Below, in pieces: positions 18,932-27,777 of a DNA stretch of 64,000 nucleotides. The stretch is from JABFRJ01 sp963847145 (GTDB lineage: Bacteria > Pseudomonadota > Alphaproteobacteria > Rhizobiales > Hyphomicrobiaceae). Where the stretch lies: the NCBI GenBank assembly GCA_963847145.1, contig CAWJYN010000006.1, positions 1 through 64,000 of the forward strand, read 5' to 3'. The first letter of the stretch is position 1. Every line of letters starts with the position of its first letter. The position numbers and the translations under genes were made by a program. The notes below the pieces were generated by a model. That model was not told the DNA's origin. It ran no database searches and saw nothing but the letters and a program-made list of their open reading frames with translations.

Positions 18932-19663
18932 GTGATCCTGTTTCCGGCTATCGATCTCAAGGACGGCGCCTGCGTGCGGCTGAAGCTTGGGGATATGAAT
19001 GCGGCGACGGTCTTCAACGAAAGCCCGGCTGAGCAGGCGCGGGCGTTCGAGGCGCAGGGGTTTCAATATCTGCACATAGTCGACCTCAACGGCGCGTTTG
19101 CGGGACGGCCAGTGAATGCGCCGGCGGTCGAGGCGATCCTCGGAGCAGTTTCCATGCCGTGTCAGCTGGGCGGCGGCATTCGCGATCTGGCGACGGTGGA
19201 GATGTGGCTCGCCAAGGGTATTCGACGGGTGATCCTCGGCACGGTGGCGGTGCGTGATCCGGCGCTGGTGCGGGCGGCCTGCAAGGCTTTTCCGGGGCGC
19301 ATTGTCGTTGGTATTGACGCGAAAGGCGGTCGCGTTGCGACGCAGGGTTGGGCGGAGACGAGCGAACTCGGCGTTATTGAGTTGGCGCAGCGGTTCGAGG
19401 ACGCTGGTGTTGCGGCGATCATCTACACCGACATCGACCGGGATGGCATTTTGGCCGGGCTCAATCTGCCCGCTACGCTGGGGTTGGCACAAGCGACGAA
19501 AATCCCGGTGATTGCCTCGGGCGGGTTGGCGTCGATGGCGGACATCGAAGCGTTGGCTGGACCGGAGTGCCGCATACTCGAGGGAGCCATCACCGGGCGG
19601 GCGCTCTATGATGGGCGGATCGAGCCGAAGGCGGCGCTGGCGCGGTTGGCCCGCCACGTCTGA
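18932..19663 (+). CDS. hisA: phosphoribosylformimino-5-aminoimidazole carboxamide ribotide isomerase
   Basis: This 243-residue (beta/alpha)8 isomerase catalyses the fourth step of histidine synthesis. It starts with a GTG and reads ILFPAIDLKDGACVRLKLGD; the catalytic Asp is in PAIDLKDG. HIVDLNGAFAGRPVN, QLGGGIRDLATVEMWL, the phosphate-binding GTVAVRDP, VVGIDAKGGRVATQGW, YTDIDRDG (second catalytic Asp) and VIASGGLASM follow. It overlaps no neighbour and is on the same strand as hisH. It carries its own GTG start after about 120 bases with no gene. No anomaly apart from the separation from hisH and hisF. Confidence 0.96.
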   Translation: MILFPAIDLKDGACVRLKLGDMNAATVFNESPAEQARAFEAQGFQYLHIVDLNGAFAGRPVNAPAVEAILGAVSMPCQLGGGIRDLATVEMWLAKGIRRVILGTVAVRDPALVRAACKAFPGRIVVGIDAKGGRVATQGWAETSELGVIELAQRFEDAGVAAIIYTDIDRDGILAGLNLPATLGLAQATKIPVIASGGLASMADIEALAGPECRILEGAITGRALYDGRIEPKAALARLARHV

Positions 19664-19882
19664 TGTGCGTGTCTTTCATGAGTACGGCTAAAGTAAAAAT
19701 CAGAAATTCTCATTGAGATTTCATCGTTTTGGAGGATGTCTACGCGATAAAAATCGGGCACACTGCTGCTCATTGAACGTCGCCGGACCGCTTCCCCCCA
19801 AGTGGCTTGCGCACAAAGAGTGTTGGTCGACTGTAAAATACTGTCGGAGCTGGTGTTACAGGCTGATATTTCAAGCATGCGA

Positions 19883-19920
19883 GAGAGCCTAGACTCCCCG
19901 GTCTGGGCTCTTTCGCTTTC
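19883..19920 (+). terminator. hairpin with T-rich tail, possible terminator
   Basis: GAGAGCCTAGAC pairs imperfectly with GTCTGGGCTC across a CCCC-type loop, followed by TTTCGCTTTCT. It is about 220 bases after hisA and 34 bases from the end of the leftward spoVR, so it may separate convergent transcripts. Confidence 0.4.
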
Positions 19921-19953
19921 TGGGGCAACGCTCCAGAGTACCGCTGCGGCCAT

Positions 19954-21558
19954 TCAGGGCATTGGGAGCACTTCGTGCTCCTTGAGGACGCGGCCTGTTT
20001 CTGTATCGACTTCGATCAGGCGGACCCGATAGCCCCAGAGGCGGGCAAGATATTGCATGGTCCGCTCGCACTCGGCTTTGTCGAGGGTTATGCCATTGCG
20101 GACAGCATGGGTGACGACCAAGCGGCGGCTGCCGGAGAGATCGGCGTCGGTGATCTGCAGATCGGGGTCCTGGGCGGCCATATCATAAGAGCGGGCGAGG
20201 CGTCGGCGGACATCGCGATAGCCTTGCTCGTCGTGAATGGCGGTGATGCGGACGGCTGGGTCTTTGGCTTCGTCTTTGAGGGCGAAGAGATGGAAGTCGC
20301 GCATCACTTGCGGAGACAGGAATTGCTGCACGAAGCTTTCGTCGCGGTAGTTGGCCCAGGCATCGCGCAGCGTGCCGAACGGGTCGTTATTGCCGGCAAA
20401 TTCGGGGAACCAGGCGCGGTCCTCATCGGTGGGTGCGATGCAGATGCGCTGGATGTCGCGCATCATGGCAAAACCCAACGCGTAAGGGTTCATGCCGGAG
20501 TAGCGGCGATCGTTGAAGCTCGGCTGGAAGATGACGGATGAGTGCGAATGCAGGAACTCGAGCATGGTCCCGTCAGTGAGCTGGCCGCGCTCGTAGAGGC
20601 GGTTCATGATCTCGTAATGGACAAAGGTGGCGCAGCCTTCGTTCATCAGTTTGGTCTGCCGCTGCGGATAGAAATACTGTGAAAGACTGCGCACGATGCG
20701 CAGCAGTTCGCGCTGCCAATCGGCCAGCTTCGGCGCGTTCTTTTCCAGGAAATAGAGAATATTCTCCTCCGGCAGACCGAGCCGGCGCTGTTCGGCGGCG
20801 GAGGCGTTGGCCTGGGTGAGATTGCTGGCGGCGATAGGCTCGCCGAGATTGATCTCGGGCAGCGTGCGGTTGAGGACGTCGTAGGTGCGTTCCTCGTGCT
20901 CGCGGCGCGCCATTTCGCGCTGGAATTCGCGTTTGCCTGGATCGCGTGGGCGGAGTTTGAGGTTGCGGCTGACGCCCTGGTTCATCAGCGCGTGGGCCGC
21001 GTCGAGCGTCAATTCAACGGCGTCCTGGCCGACGCGATCTTCACAGTCGGCGACGAAGGTTTTGGCAAAGGCGAGATAGTCGATGATGTGATCGGCTTGG
21101 GTGTATTGCGTGAACTGGTTGTTGTTCTTGAAGAAGTGGTTGTGGCCATAGGCGGCATGCGCAATGACAAGAGCCTGCATGGTCATGGAGTTTTCTTCCA
21201 TGATGTAATTGATACAGGGATTGGAGTTGATGACGATTTCGAAGGCTAGGCTGCGCTGGCCTTTGCGATACGCGGCTTCATCGTAGGCGAAACGCTTGCC
21301 GAACGACCAGTGGCGGTACATCAGCGGCATGCCGATCGACGAATATGCGTCCAGCATCTGCTCGGCGGTGATCACCTCGATCTGATTGGGGTATATGTTG
21401 AGCCCCATCTCGTTGAGTGCGATGTCGCCCATGGCGTCATAGACTTTGTTGATCAGCTTGAAGTCCCACTCGGCGCCGTCGAACAGCGGCTTCAGCGGCG
21501 CCTTGCGGCGCGGAAGCTTCGGGGACGGGGCGGCGGCTGAAGCTGCTTGAGTACTCAT
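19954..21558 (-). CDS. spoVR: SpoVR family protein
   Basis: About 534 residues of the SpoVR/YcgB family: PLFDGAEWDFKLINKVYDAM, EMGLNIYPNQIEVITAEQML, MPLMYRHWSFGKRFAYDE, ENSMTMQALVIAHAAYGHNHFF, NEGCATFVHYEIMNRLYERG and NPYALGFAMMRDIQRI. Bacillus SpoVR affects spore cortex; in proteobacteria the gene sits with prkA and yeaH and its biochemical role is not settled. I chose the ATG at 21,558 because AAGGATC lies eight bases before it; a GTG at 21,576 overlapping the yeaH stop is also possible and would add six residues. It is the last gene of the leftward prkA-uma2-yeaH-spoVR operon. No frameshift. Confidence 0.95.
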   Translation of the reverse strand: MSTQAASAAAPSPKLPRRKAPLKPLFDGAEWDFKLINKVYDAMGDIALNEMGLNIYPNQIEVITAEQMLDAYSSIGMPLMYRHWSFGKRFAYDEAAYRKGQRSLAFEIVINSNPCINYIMEENSMTMQALVIAHAAYGHNHFFKNNNQFTQYTQADHIIDYLAFAKTFVADCEDRVGQDAVELTLDAAHALMNQGVSRNLKLRPRDPGKREFQREMARREHEERTYDVLNRTLPEINLGEPIAASNLTQANASAAEQRRLGLPEENILYFLEKNAPKLADWQRELLRIVRSLSQYFYPQRQTKLMNEGCATFVHYEIMNRLYERGQLTDGTMLEFLHSHSSVIFQPSFNDRRYSGMNPYALGFAMMRDIQRICIAPTDEDRAWFPEFAGNNDPFGTLRDAWANYRDESFVQQFLSPQVMRDFHLFALKDEAKDPAVRITAIHDEQGYRDVRRRLARSYDMAAQDPDLQITDADLSGSRRLVVTHAVRNGITLDKAECERTMQYLARLWGYRVRLIEVDTETGRVLKEHEVLPMP

Positions 21559-21572
21559 CAGGTGATCCTTAC

Positions 21573-22868
21573 TCACGCCGCCAGTCCGTTGGCTGAAAAG
21601 AGATCGCGGAAGACAGGGAAGATGTCTTCCGGCGAGGTGACGCGGCGCATGGCGAAGTTCGGCAATTCCTGGTCTTCGAGTTCGGAGTAGCCGGACCAGA
21701 CCTGGGTTTCGAGGGTGTCGGAGTAGCGCTCGCCGTGGGCGGTTTCAATGTAGGCGAAGTATTGGCAGATGGGCAGGATTTCCTTGGTCAGCAGTTCCAT
21801 GCAGCGCGGCATGTCGTCGTGGAAGTTGTCGCCGTCGGAGGCCTGAGCGGCGTAGATGTTCCAGTCGGCGGGTGAGTAGGACTGGCGGACGACGCGCATC
21901 ATTTCTTCAAGCGCCGACGAGATGACGGTGCCGCCGGTCTCGGTGCCGCGAAAGAATGTTTCCTCGTCGACGGTGGCGGCGGTGGAGGTGTGACGGACGA
22001 AGACGATGTGCACCTCGCGGTAATGGCGCGTGAGGAACAGGTGCAGCAGCATGAAGAAGCGCTTGGCGAGGTCTTTCAGGCTCTCGGTCATCGAGGCGGA
22101 GGCGTCCATGAGGCAGAACATGACGGCTTGTGTGGTGGGCTTGGGCACGCGTTCAAAGCGATTGTAGCGCAGGTCGAGCGGGTCGATAAAGGCGATGGTC
22201 TTGCGCATGCGGCGCTTGTGCTCGAGCGCGCGGGTCAGTTCGGCGATATGGGCCGCGTTCGGTGATTTTTCGGCTTCGGCGGCCGCGAGCTGGTCTTCAA
22301 GCTCTTTGATTTCGGCTTCTGTCGGGCGGCGGAGCGCGATGCGGCGGCCGAGACTATTGCGCATGGTGCGGACGTGATTGAGGCGCGCGGGTGAGCCGTC
22401 GGCGGAGAACCCGGCGCGGGCCGGCTTGGAGACTTTGACATCTTTCAGTTTGATTTTGACGAGGTTGGGGAGTTTCAAGTCTTCGAAGAAGAGATCGAGG
22501 AACTCGTCGCGGCTGAGGACGAAGCTGAACTCGTCCTGGCCCTCGCCATCGGCGCTGCCCTCGCGGCCCTTGCCGCCGCCACCGCCGCCTTGGGGTGGCT
22601 TGGGGATGGCGTCGCCGACGCGATACTGCTCGTTGCCGGGTAGCACGAAATCGCGATTGCCGACGCCGCGGCCGAGGCCGAATGACGGCTCGCGCAGGTT
22701 CTTGGAGCGGATCGTGACCTTCTCGCCGCCGTCGGCTTCGGAGACTTTGCGCCCTTTGATGGCGTCTTTGACGGCCTCGCGGATCTCGGCTTTCGCGCGC
22801 CGCAGGAAGCGCTGGCGATTGCCGAGCGACTTGGACTTCGGATTGAGGCGGCGGTCGACGATTTGCAT
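21573..22868 (-). CDS. yeaH: DUF444 / YeaH-type vWA-like protein
   Basis: 431 residues, with MQIVDRRLNPKSKSLGNRQRF at the start as in YeaH, the glycine-rich low-complexity stretch PKPPQGGGGGGKGREG near residue 95, and VLSRDEFLDLFFEDLKLPNL. A von Willebrand-like domain follows from about residue 245 with the MIDAS-type DASASM in AVMFCLMDASASMTESLKD, then VHIVFVRHTSTAATVDE and RGTETGGTVISSALEEM. The protein is soluble. In E. coli yeaG and yeaH are induced together in nitrogen starvation. It sits 15 bases before spoVR and 150 bases after the uma2 gene, probably in one operon. Confidence 0.95.
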   Translation of the reverse strand: MQIVDRRLNPKSKSLGNRQRFLRRAKAEIREAVKDAIKGRKVSEADGGEKVTIRSKNLREPSFGLGRGVGNRDFVLPGNEQYRVGDAIPKPPQGGGGGGKGREGSADGEGQDEFSFVLSRDEFLDLFFEDLKLPNLVKIKLKDVKVSKPARAGFSADGSPARLNHVRTMRNSLGRRIALRRPTEAEIKELEDQLAAAEAEKSPNAAHIAELTRALEHKRRMRKTIAFIDPLDLRYNRFERVPKPTTQAVMFCLMDASASMTESLKDLAKRFFMLLHLFLTRHYREVHIVFVRHTSTAATVDEETFFRGTETGGTVISSALEEMMRVVRQSYSPADWNIYAAQASDGDNFHDDMPRCMELLTKEILPICQYFAYIETAHGERYSDTLETQVWSGYSELEDQELPNFAMRRVTSPEDIFPVFRDLFSANGLAA

Positions 22869-23017
22869 GGGTCAATGGTCTTTCCGCGCGTCGGGATCGT
22901 AGGGTGTGATCTGGTGGAAATGTAGTCTCCAGCGATTTTGTATCAACGACCAGACGAAACTGCGGCGGGCGCGTACGCGCTGAGGGCGGGCGAACACTTT
23001 TACCAATTCGCTCCTGA

Positions 23018-23629
23018 TCAGCGGCGCGCGCGCGGCCGTTTCTCACCTGCCCGAGGCCGCGGCGTTACCGGCACGCCGTCGTAGATTTCGGATAAACGGA
23101 GGGCGACTGCGGTGTCGGACACGCGGATTATCTGATCCGGCTGCTCTAACCGTGTGTCGTCCCAGCCTTCGGATGCATTGCGCGTATAGATCACCACGTC
23201 CATTTCATCGGGATCGATATGGACGATGGTTCGCAGGCTTGGGTGGCGGCGATACTCCTCCAGCTTCACACTGCGGTCGAGTTTGCGCGTCGTTGGTGAA
23301 AGAACTTCGAAGACCGCAATGGGATTGCGGGCTTCAAGCGCACCGCGTTCGACAGGACTGCATTCAATTGTGACGTCGGGCCGCCGCACGCTCTTGATTT
23401 TTGTGCGCACCGCGGTATCGGCGGTAGAAGGCATGCAGCGCCCACCGCGCAGTTGGTTGCCAAGCGCAACAATCAGGTTGACGACGATCGCGTCATGTTG
23501 CCGGGTCGCTCCCGCCATTGCCCGCAGCGGTACAGGGAACCCGTCGACCAGCTCGAAACGCTGATCCTGCGAGAGATTCCACTCCAGGAACTCTTCGACA
23601 GTCATGGTGCGCTGCTGGGCGTCGGCCAT
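23018..23629 (-). CDS. Uma2 (DUF820) family putative PD-(D/E)xK nuclease, first copy
   Basis: 203 residues. It starts MADAQQRTMTVEEFLEWNLS, then FELVDGFPVPLRAMAGATRQHD, RRPDVTIECSPV (metal-binding Asp), AVFEVLSPTTRKLDRSVKLEEY (Glu and Lys of the ExK-like site), and a strand VIYTRNASEGW. This is the Uma2 fold, widespread in cyanobacteria and some proteobacteria, related to restriction nucleases but of unknown function. The C-terminus is basic (PRPRAGEKRPRARR). It begins 16 bases after the prkA stop and so is probably co-transcribed with prkA and yeaH, an unusual interruption of that conserved pair. It shares only family-level similarity with the second copy at 29.5 kb. Confidence 0.88.
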   Translation of the reverse strand: MADAQQRTMTVEEFLEWNLSQDQRFELVDGFPVPLRAMAGATRQHDAIVVNLIVALGNQLRGGRCMPSTADTAVRTKIKSVRRPDVTIECSPVERGALEARNPIAVFEVLSPTTRKLDRSVKLEEYRRHPSLRTIVHIDPDEMDVVIYTRNASEGWDDTRLEQPDQIIRVSDTAVALRLSEIYDGVPVTPRPRAGEKRPRARR

Positions 23630-23645
23630 CCTCTGCTCCTAGGCG

Positions 23646-25595
23646 TCACCCAGCCTTTTTCACGCGCATGTACCATTCAACGAGGCGGCGGACCTGGCGA
23701 GGGGTGTAGCCGCGGGTGACCATGCGCTTGACGAACTCGTCGTGCTTGGTTTCGGTATCTTTGTCGGCCTTTTTGCCGAAGGAGATGACCGGCAACAGGT
23801 CTTCGACCTGAGAAAACATGCGGCGCTCGATGACGTCGCGGATCTTCTCGTAGCTGGTCCACGACGGGTTCTTGCCGCCATTCTTGGCGCGCGCACGCAG
23901 GGCAAACTTGACGACTTCGAAACGGAAGTCTTTCGGATTCGCGATGCCTGCAGGCTTTTCGATTTTGGACAGCTCTTGCTCAAGGACCTGACGGCTCATC
24001 AGGTTGCCGGTGTCGGGATCCTTGAAGTCGTGGTCTTCGATCCAGCTATCGGCGTACGACACGTAGCGGTCGAACAGGTTTTGGCCGAAGTCGGAGTAGC
24101 TTTCGAGGTAAGCCTTCTGGACCTCGTTGCCGATGAACTCGGCATAGCGGGGTGCCAACTCCTCCTTGAGGAATTCAAGATAGCGGCTTTCGGTTTCCTC
24201 GGGCATCTGCTCGCGGCGGACGGCCTGCTCGATGACGTAAAGCAGGTGGACGGGATCGGCCGCGACTTCGGTATTATCGAAGTTGAAGGTGGCTGACAGG
24301 ATCTTGTAGGCGAAGCGCGTGGAGGCACCATCCATGCCCTCGGTAACGCCGGCGGCGTCGCGGTATTCCTGGATGGTCTTGGCGTGGGGATCGGTGTCTT
24401 TCAGGCTTTCGCCGTCGTAAACGCGCATCTTGGAGAACAGCTGCGAGTTCTCATGTTCGGACAAGCGCGTGAGCACGGAGAAACGGGCCAGCATCTCGAG
24501 GGTGCCAGGTGCACAGGCCGCAGTCTTGAGGTCGGACGACTGCAGCAACTTCTCGTAGATCTTCTTTTCTTCGGAGACGCGCAGGCAATAGGGCACGGTG
24601 ATCACGCAGATGCGGTCGAGGAAGGCCTCGTTGTTCTTGTTGGAGCGGAAACTGGTCCACTCACTTTCATTCGAGTGGGCGATGATGATGCCCTGGTAGG
24701 GCATGGCACCGACGTTTTCAGTGCCGACGTACGAGCGGTCCTGCGTGGCGGTGAGCAGCGGATGCAGCATTTTCAGCGGCGCCTTGAACATCTCGACGAA
24801 TTCAAGAAGCCCTTGCGTCGTGCGGTTGAGACCGCCCGAATAGGAGTAGGCATCGGCGTCGTTCTGGCCGAAATGCTCCAGCTTGCGGATATCGACCTTG
24901 CCAACGAGGGCGGAGATATCCTGGTTATTCTCGTCACCCGGTTCGGTTTTAGAAACGCCGATCTGGCGGAGTTTCGAGGGCTGCAGCTTGACGACGGAGA
25001 ACTTGGAAATGTCGCCACCGAACTCGTCGAGGCGCTTGACGGCCCAAGGGCTCATGAGGCCTGGAAGCATGCGGCGGGGAATGCCGTAACGCTCTTCGAG
25101 CATCGGTGCCATCGTGGCCACATCGAACAAGCCCAGTGGGCTTTCGAACACGGGGCTCACTTCGTCCTGGGTCGCCAGCACGTAGATGGGCCGATGCTCC
25201 ATCAGTTCTTTAAGGCGTTCGGCGAGCGAGGATTTGCCGCCACCGACGGGACCAAGAAGATAGAGGATCTGTTTGCGTTCTTCGAGACCTTGGGCCGCGT
25301 GCCGGAAGTAGCCGACGATGCGCTCGATCGTTTCTTCAAGGCCGTAGAAGTCCTTGAAGGTCGGATAGACCTTGATCGTCCGGTTCATGTAAATGCGGCT
25401 GAGGCGCTGATCTTTCGCCGTATCGACCAACTCCGACTCGCCAATGGCGGCGAGCATACGCTCGGCCGTGCCGGCGTAGAATGAGGGATCGGATTTACAG
25501 CCTTCAAGATAGTCTTTGAGGGCCATCCGGCTTTGCTTCGAGCTCTCGTACGACTTGGCGTAGAGGTCGAAGATGTTGTCCTGGTTCGGCATCAT
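23646..25595 (-). CDS. prkA: PrkA / YeaG serine protein kinase
   Basis: 649 residues, the usual length. N-terminal AAA module with Walker A LLGPVGGGKSSLAERL at about residues 115-122, IYVLATQDEVSPVFESPLGLF and TATQDRSYVGTE. A stretch NEAFLDRICVITVPYCLRVSEE follows. The C-terminal PrkA kinase-like region contains YLEFLKEELAPRYAEFIGNEV and DPDTGNLMSRQVLEQELSKIEKP. PrkA phosphorylates serine residues and, as YeaG, takes part in stress survival. It is the first gene of a leftward operon with uma2, yeaH and spoVR. The start MMPNQDNIFDLYAKSYE matches the family. No frameshift. Confidence 0.96.
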   Translation of the reverse strand: MMPNQDNIFDLYAKSYESSKQSRMALKDYLEGCKSDPSFYAGTAERMLAAIGESELVDTAKDQRLSRIYMNRTIKVYPTFKDFYGLEETIERIVGYFRHAAQGLEERKQILYLLGPVGGGKSSLAERLKELMEHRPIYVLATQDEVSPVFESPLGLFDVATMAPMLEERYGIPRRMLPGLMSPWAVKRLDEFGGDISKFSVVKLQPSKLRQIGVSKTEPGDENNQDISALVGKVDIRKLEHFGQNDADAYSYSGGLNRTTQGLLEFVEMFKAPLKMLHPLLTATQDRSYVGTENVGAMPYQGIIIAHSNESEWTSFRSNKNNEAFLDRICVITVPYCLRVSEEKKIYEKLLQSSDLKTAACAPGTLEMLARFSVLTRLSEHENSQLFSKMRVYDGESLKDTDPHAKTIQEYRDAAGVTEGMDGASTRFAYKILSATFNFDNTEVAADPVHLLYVIEQAVRREQMPEETESRYLEFLKEELAPRYAEFIGNEVQKAYLESYSDFGQNLFDRYVSYADSWIEDHDFKDPDTGNLMSRQVLEQELSKIEKPAGIANPKDFRFEVVKFALRARAKNGGKNPSWTSYEKIRDVIERRMFSQVEDLLPVISFGKKADKDTETKHDEFVKRMVTRGYTPRQVRRLVEWYMRVKKAG

Positions 25596-25956
25596 GTTGT
25601 CACCGCCTCTTCAGTCACCATCCGAGCAGTACTATACACCAGAAAAATAGGGCGGGCATAAGTTCGAGCGATGTTTATGTCACGGCGTGGCACGACGGCC
25701 GCGCATCTGATGATACGCTTTGGGCGCAGGATGTCCAATCGAGATCGTTGGTGCGCGTGTGTAAAGCACGGAAAGCCCTGTAAAGACTTTGTTTTACGTG
25801 CGTTCCTTGAACCAAGCGCTGGTAGTCGGCGACGAGGGTTTGCTGTTTGCGATGCTTCCGGCGGCGTAGCGCCCGATGCTCAAATCGCGCGATTTTTTTA
25901 CCACAACCGGGTAAATTCTCAGCACAAAAAGCCATGAATGCCCGCTTTTTTGCGAA
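25596..25956. other. intergenic region upstream of prkA
   Basis: About 360 bases between the leftward hisF stop and the prkA start with no convincing gene. It must contain the prkA operon promoter. I see an A/T-richer block at 25,630-25,680 and no clear regulator site. Confidence 0.45.
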
Positions 25957-26748
25957 TCAGTGCGCGGCCGCTGTTGTCGATGGCCGGACGGCAATGCCGG
26001 CGCGCGCCATGTGCGCCTTGGCTTCGGCGATGGTGTAGGTGCCGAAATGAAAAATAGAGGCGGCGAGGACGGCGCTGGCGTGGCCGGAGCGGACGCCGTC
26101 GACGAGATGATCGAGTGTGCCGACCCCGCCAGAGGCGACGACTGGGACAAGTACCGCGTCGGCGACCGCGCGCGTCAACTCCAGGTCAAAGCCGGATTTG
26201 GTGCCATCGCGATCCATGGAGGTGAGTAAAATCTCGCCGGCGCCGAGGCTGACTACTTTTTGTGCAAAAGCGATAGCGTCAATGCCGGTGCGATTGCGGC
26301 CACCATGAGTGAAGATCTCCCAGCGGCTGGCGCTGCCTGTTTCAGACACACGCTTTGCATCAATGGCGACGACGATGCACTGCGCGCCGAATTTCTGGGC
26401 TGCTTCGGACACGAAGTCTGGCCGGGCGACGGCGGCGGAGTTGATGGAGACTTTGTCGGCGCCGGCCTTGAGCAGGCGCCGGATATCGTCAGTGGTTCGA
26501 ACGCCGCCGCCAACGGTCAAAGGCATAAAGCACCGGGCGGCGGTACGCTCGACAATGTCGAAGATGATGCCGCGGTTCTCGTGGGTGGCGGTGATGTCGA
26601 GGAAGCAGAGTTCGTCGGCGCCGGCCGCGTCATAGGCGGCGGCGGCTTCGACTGGGTCGCCGGCATCGATGAGATCGACGAAGTTGACGCCTTTCACGAC
26701 GCGGCCATCCTTGACGTCCAGGCAAGGGATGATGCGGACTTTTAGCAT
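25957..26748 (-). CDS. hisF: imidazole glycerol phosphate synthase, cyclase subunit
   Basis: 263 residues. From the ATG at 26,748: MLKVRIIPCLDVKDGRVVKG with catalytic Asp, VNFVDLIDAGDPVEAAAAYD, ELCFLDITATHENR, PLTVGGGVRTTDDIRRLL, GADKVSINSAAVARPDFV, AIDAKR, LTSMDRDGTKSGFDLELT (second catalytic Asp) and VVASGGVGTLDHLVDG. HisF closes the imidazole ring using ammonia from HisH, giving IGP and AICAR; purH at 37.3 kb consumes AICAR. An upstream in-frame ATG at 26,868 would add 40 unrelated residues and is rejected. It is on the opposite strand from hisH and hisA and separated from them by the prkA operon. Confidence 0.96.
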   Translation of the reverse strand: MLKVRIIPCLDVKDGRVVKGVNFVDLIDAGDPVEAAAAYDAAGADELCFLDITATHENRGIIFDIVERTAARCFMPLTVGGGVRTTDDIRRLLKAGADKVSINSAAVARPDFVSEAAQKFGAQCIVVAIDAKRVSETGSASRWEIFTHGGRNRTGIDAIAFAQKVVSLGAGEILLTSMDRDGTKSGFDLELTRAVADAVLVPVVASGGVGTLDHLVDGVRSGHASAVLAASIFHFGTYTIAEAKAHMARAGIAVRPSTTAAAH

Positions 26749-26908
26749 CGCGGATCTCGGTTTGGGCCGTTTGGCCGGTTTCGCTCCTTCATTGCGCCAC
26801 GAGCGGCAAACCACAAGCGCCCAGGTTGATCCAGCCGGCACCGGAGGGACGTCATTGGGTTGACGCACGGGCGGGTGATGCGCCGGGGATTGACTCTCGG
26901 TGCCACTG

Positions 26909-26927
26909 TTGGCTTATGGTATGCCAA
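26909..26927. promoter_or_regulatory. inverted repeat TTGGC-N9-GCCAA upstream of gntR
   Basis: A perfect five-base inverted repeat centred at 26,918, about 90 bases before the gntR start and in the hisF-gntR divergent gap. Position suggests an operator for the GntR regulator, but no match to a proven site is claimed. Confidence 0.35.
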
Positions 26928-27017
26928 GAACCACGCGATGTGTGAGTGCTCCGTTGAGAGGGCAATGGCCAGATCCCCGGCCACGCAGGTGGTGGCCAGG
27001 GTGGAAAGCTGGATCGC

Positions 27018-27704
27018 ATGTCGAGCTTGCAGCTGAAAATTGTGCCGATCAACGACAGTCTGAGCCTCAAGGCGCGGACCTATGAGGCATTGAAGGCGGC
27101 GATCACAAACCTGAGCATCTATGATCCGCATGCAGAGCTGAAGCTTGACGAGCGGGATCTGTCGGAGCGCTTCGGGGTGTCAAGGACGCCATTGCGAGAA
27201 GCGCTCGCGCAGCTTGAAAGCGAGGGACTGGTCAAGATCGTGGCCCGGCGCGGCATTTTCATCGTGCGCAAAACCAAATCCGAAATCCTGGACATGATCA
27301 CGGTATGGGCGGCGCTGGAGAGCATGGCGGCGCGGCTGGCGACAACCGAAGCCACCGACGAAGAACTCAAGGGCCTGCACGAGCACGTTGATGCGTTCTC
27401 GGCTGATCTGGTGTCGCAGAAGATGGGTGAGTATTCGGATGCCAATATCCGTTTTCATCAGACGATCATCGGGCTGGGCGGTTGCCCACTAATCTCGAAG
27501 CTGGCGGAAGAATTGTTCTTCCACGTCCGCGCCATTCGGAACCGGACGATCGGCGAGCAGGATCGGGCGAAGCTCTCGATCGCTGATCATCTCGAAATTG
27601 TCGCGGCGCTGGAGGCACGGGATACGGACCGTGCTGAGCGGCTGGTCCGTGAACATACGCTGCGATTGCGCGACCATGTGGAGACATTCGTCAATATCGA
27701 CTGA
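27018..27704 (+). CDS. GntR-family regulator, FadR/FCD subfamily
   Basis: 228 residues. The N-terminal winged helix-turn-helix is LKARTYEALKAAITNLSIYD, then LDERDLSERFGVSRTPLREALAQLESEGLVKIVARRGIFIV (in two adjoining runs), typical of GntR. The C-terminal FCD ligand domain has MITVWAALESMAARLA, DANIRFHQTIIGLGG (metal-binding Asp/His pair), RTIGEQDRAKLSIADHLEIV and VREHTLRLRDHV with its His residues. FCD regulators usually bind organic acids or acyl-CoA-like effectors through a metal. It is 73 bases before oxc in the same direction, so it most likely controls the oxalate operon and perhaps responds to oxalate or formate. Confidence 0.93.
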   Translation: MSSLQLKIVPINDSLSLKARTYEALKAAITNLSIYDPHAELKLDERDLSERFGVSRTPLREALAQLESEGLVKIVARRGIFIVRKTKSEILDMITVWAALESMAARLATTEATDEELKGLHEHVDAFSADLVSQKMGEYSDANIRFHQTIIGLGGCPLISKLAEELFFHVRAIRNRTIGEQDRAKLSIADHLEIVAALEARDTDRAERLVREHTLRLRDHVETFVNID

Positions 27705-27777
27705 AGCCGCGGGCTGTCGCAAAGACAGCTGCCGATCATGCTAGCGACCCGCAGGGTCTCATGGGGAAGACTTTGTC

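Noticed and set aside
25671..25937. Short plus-strand open frame in the gap before prkA
   Set aside because: No ribosome-binding site and no recognisable pattern.
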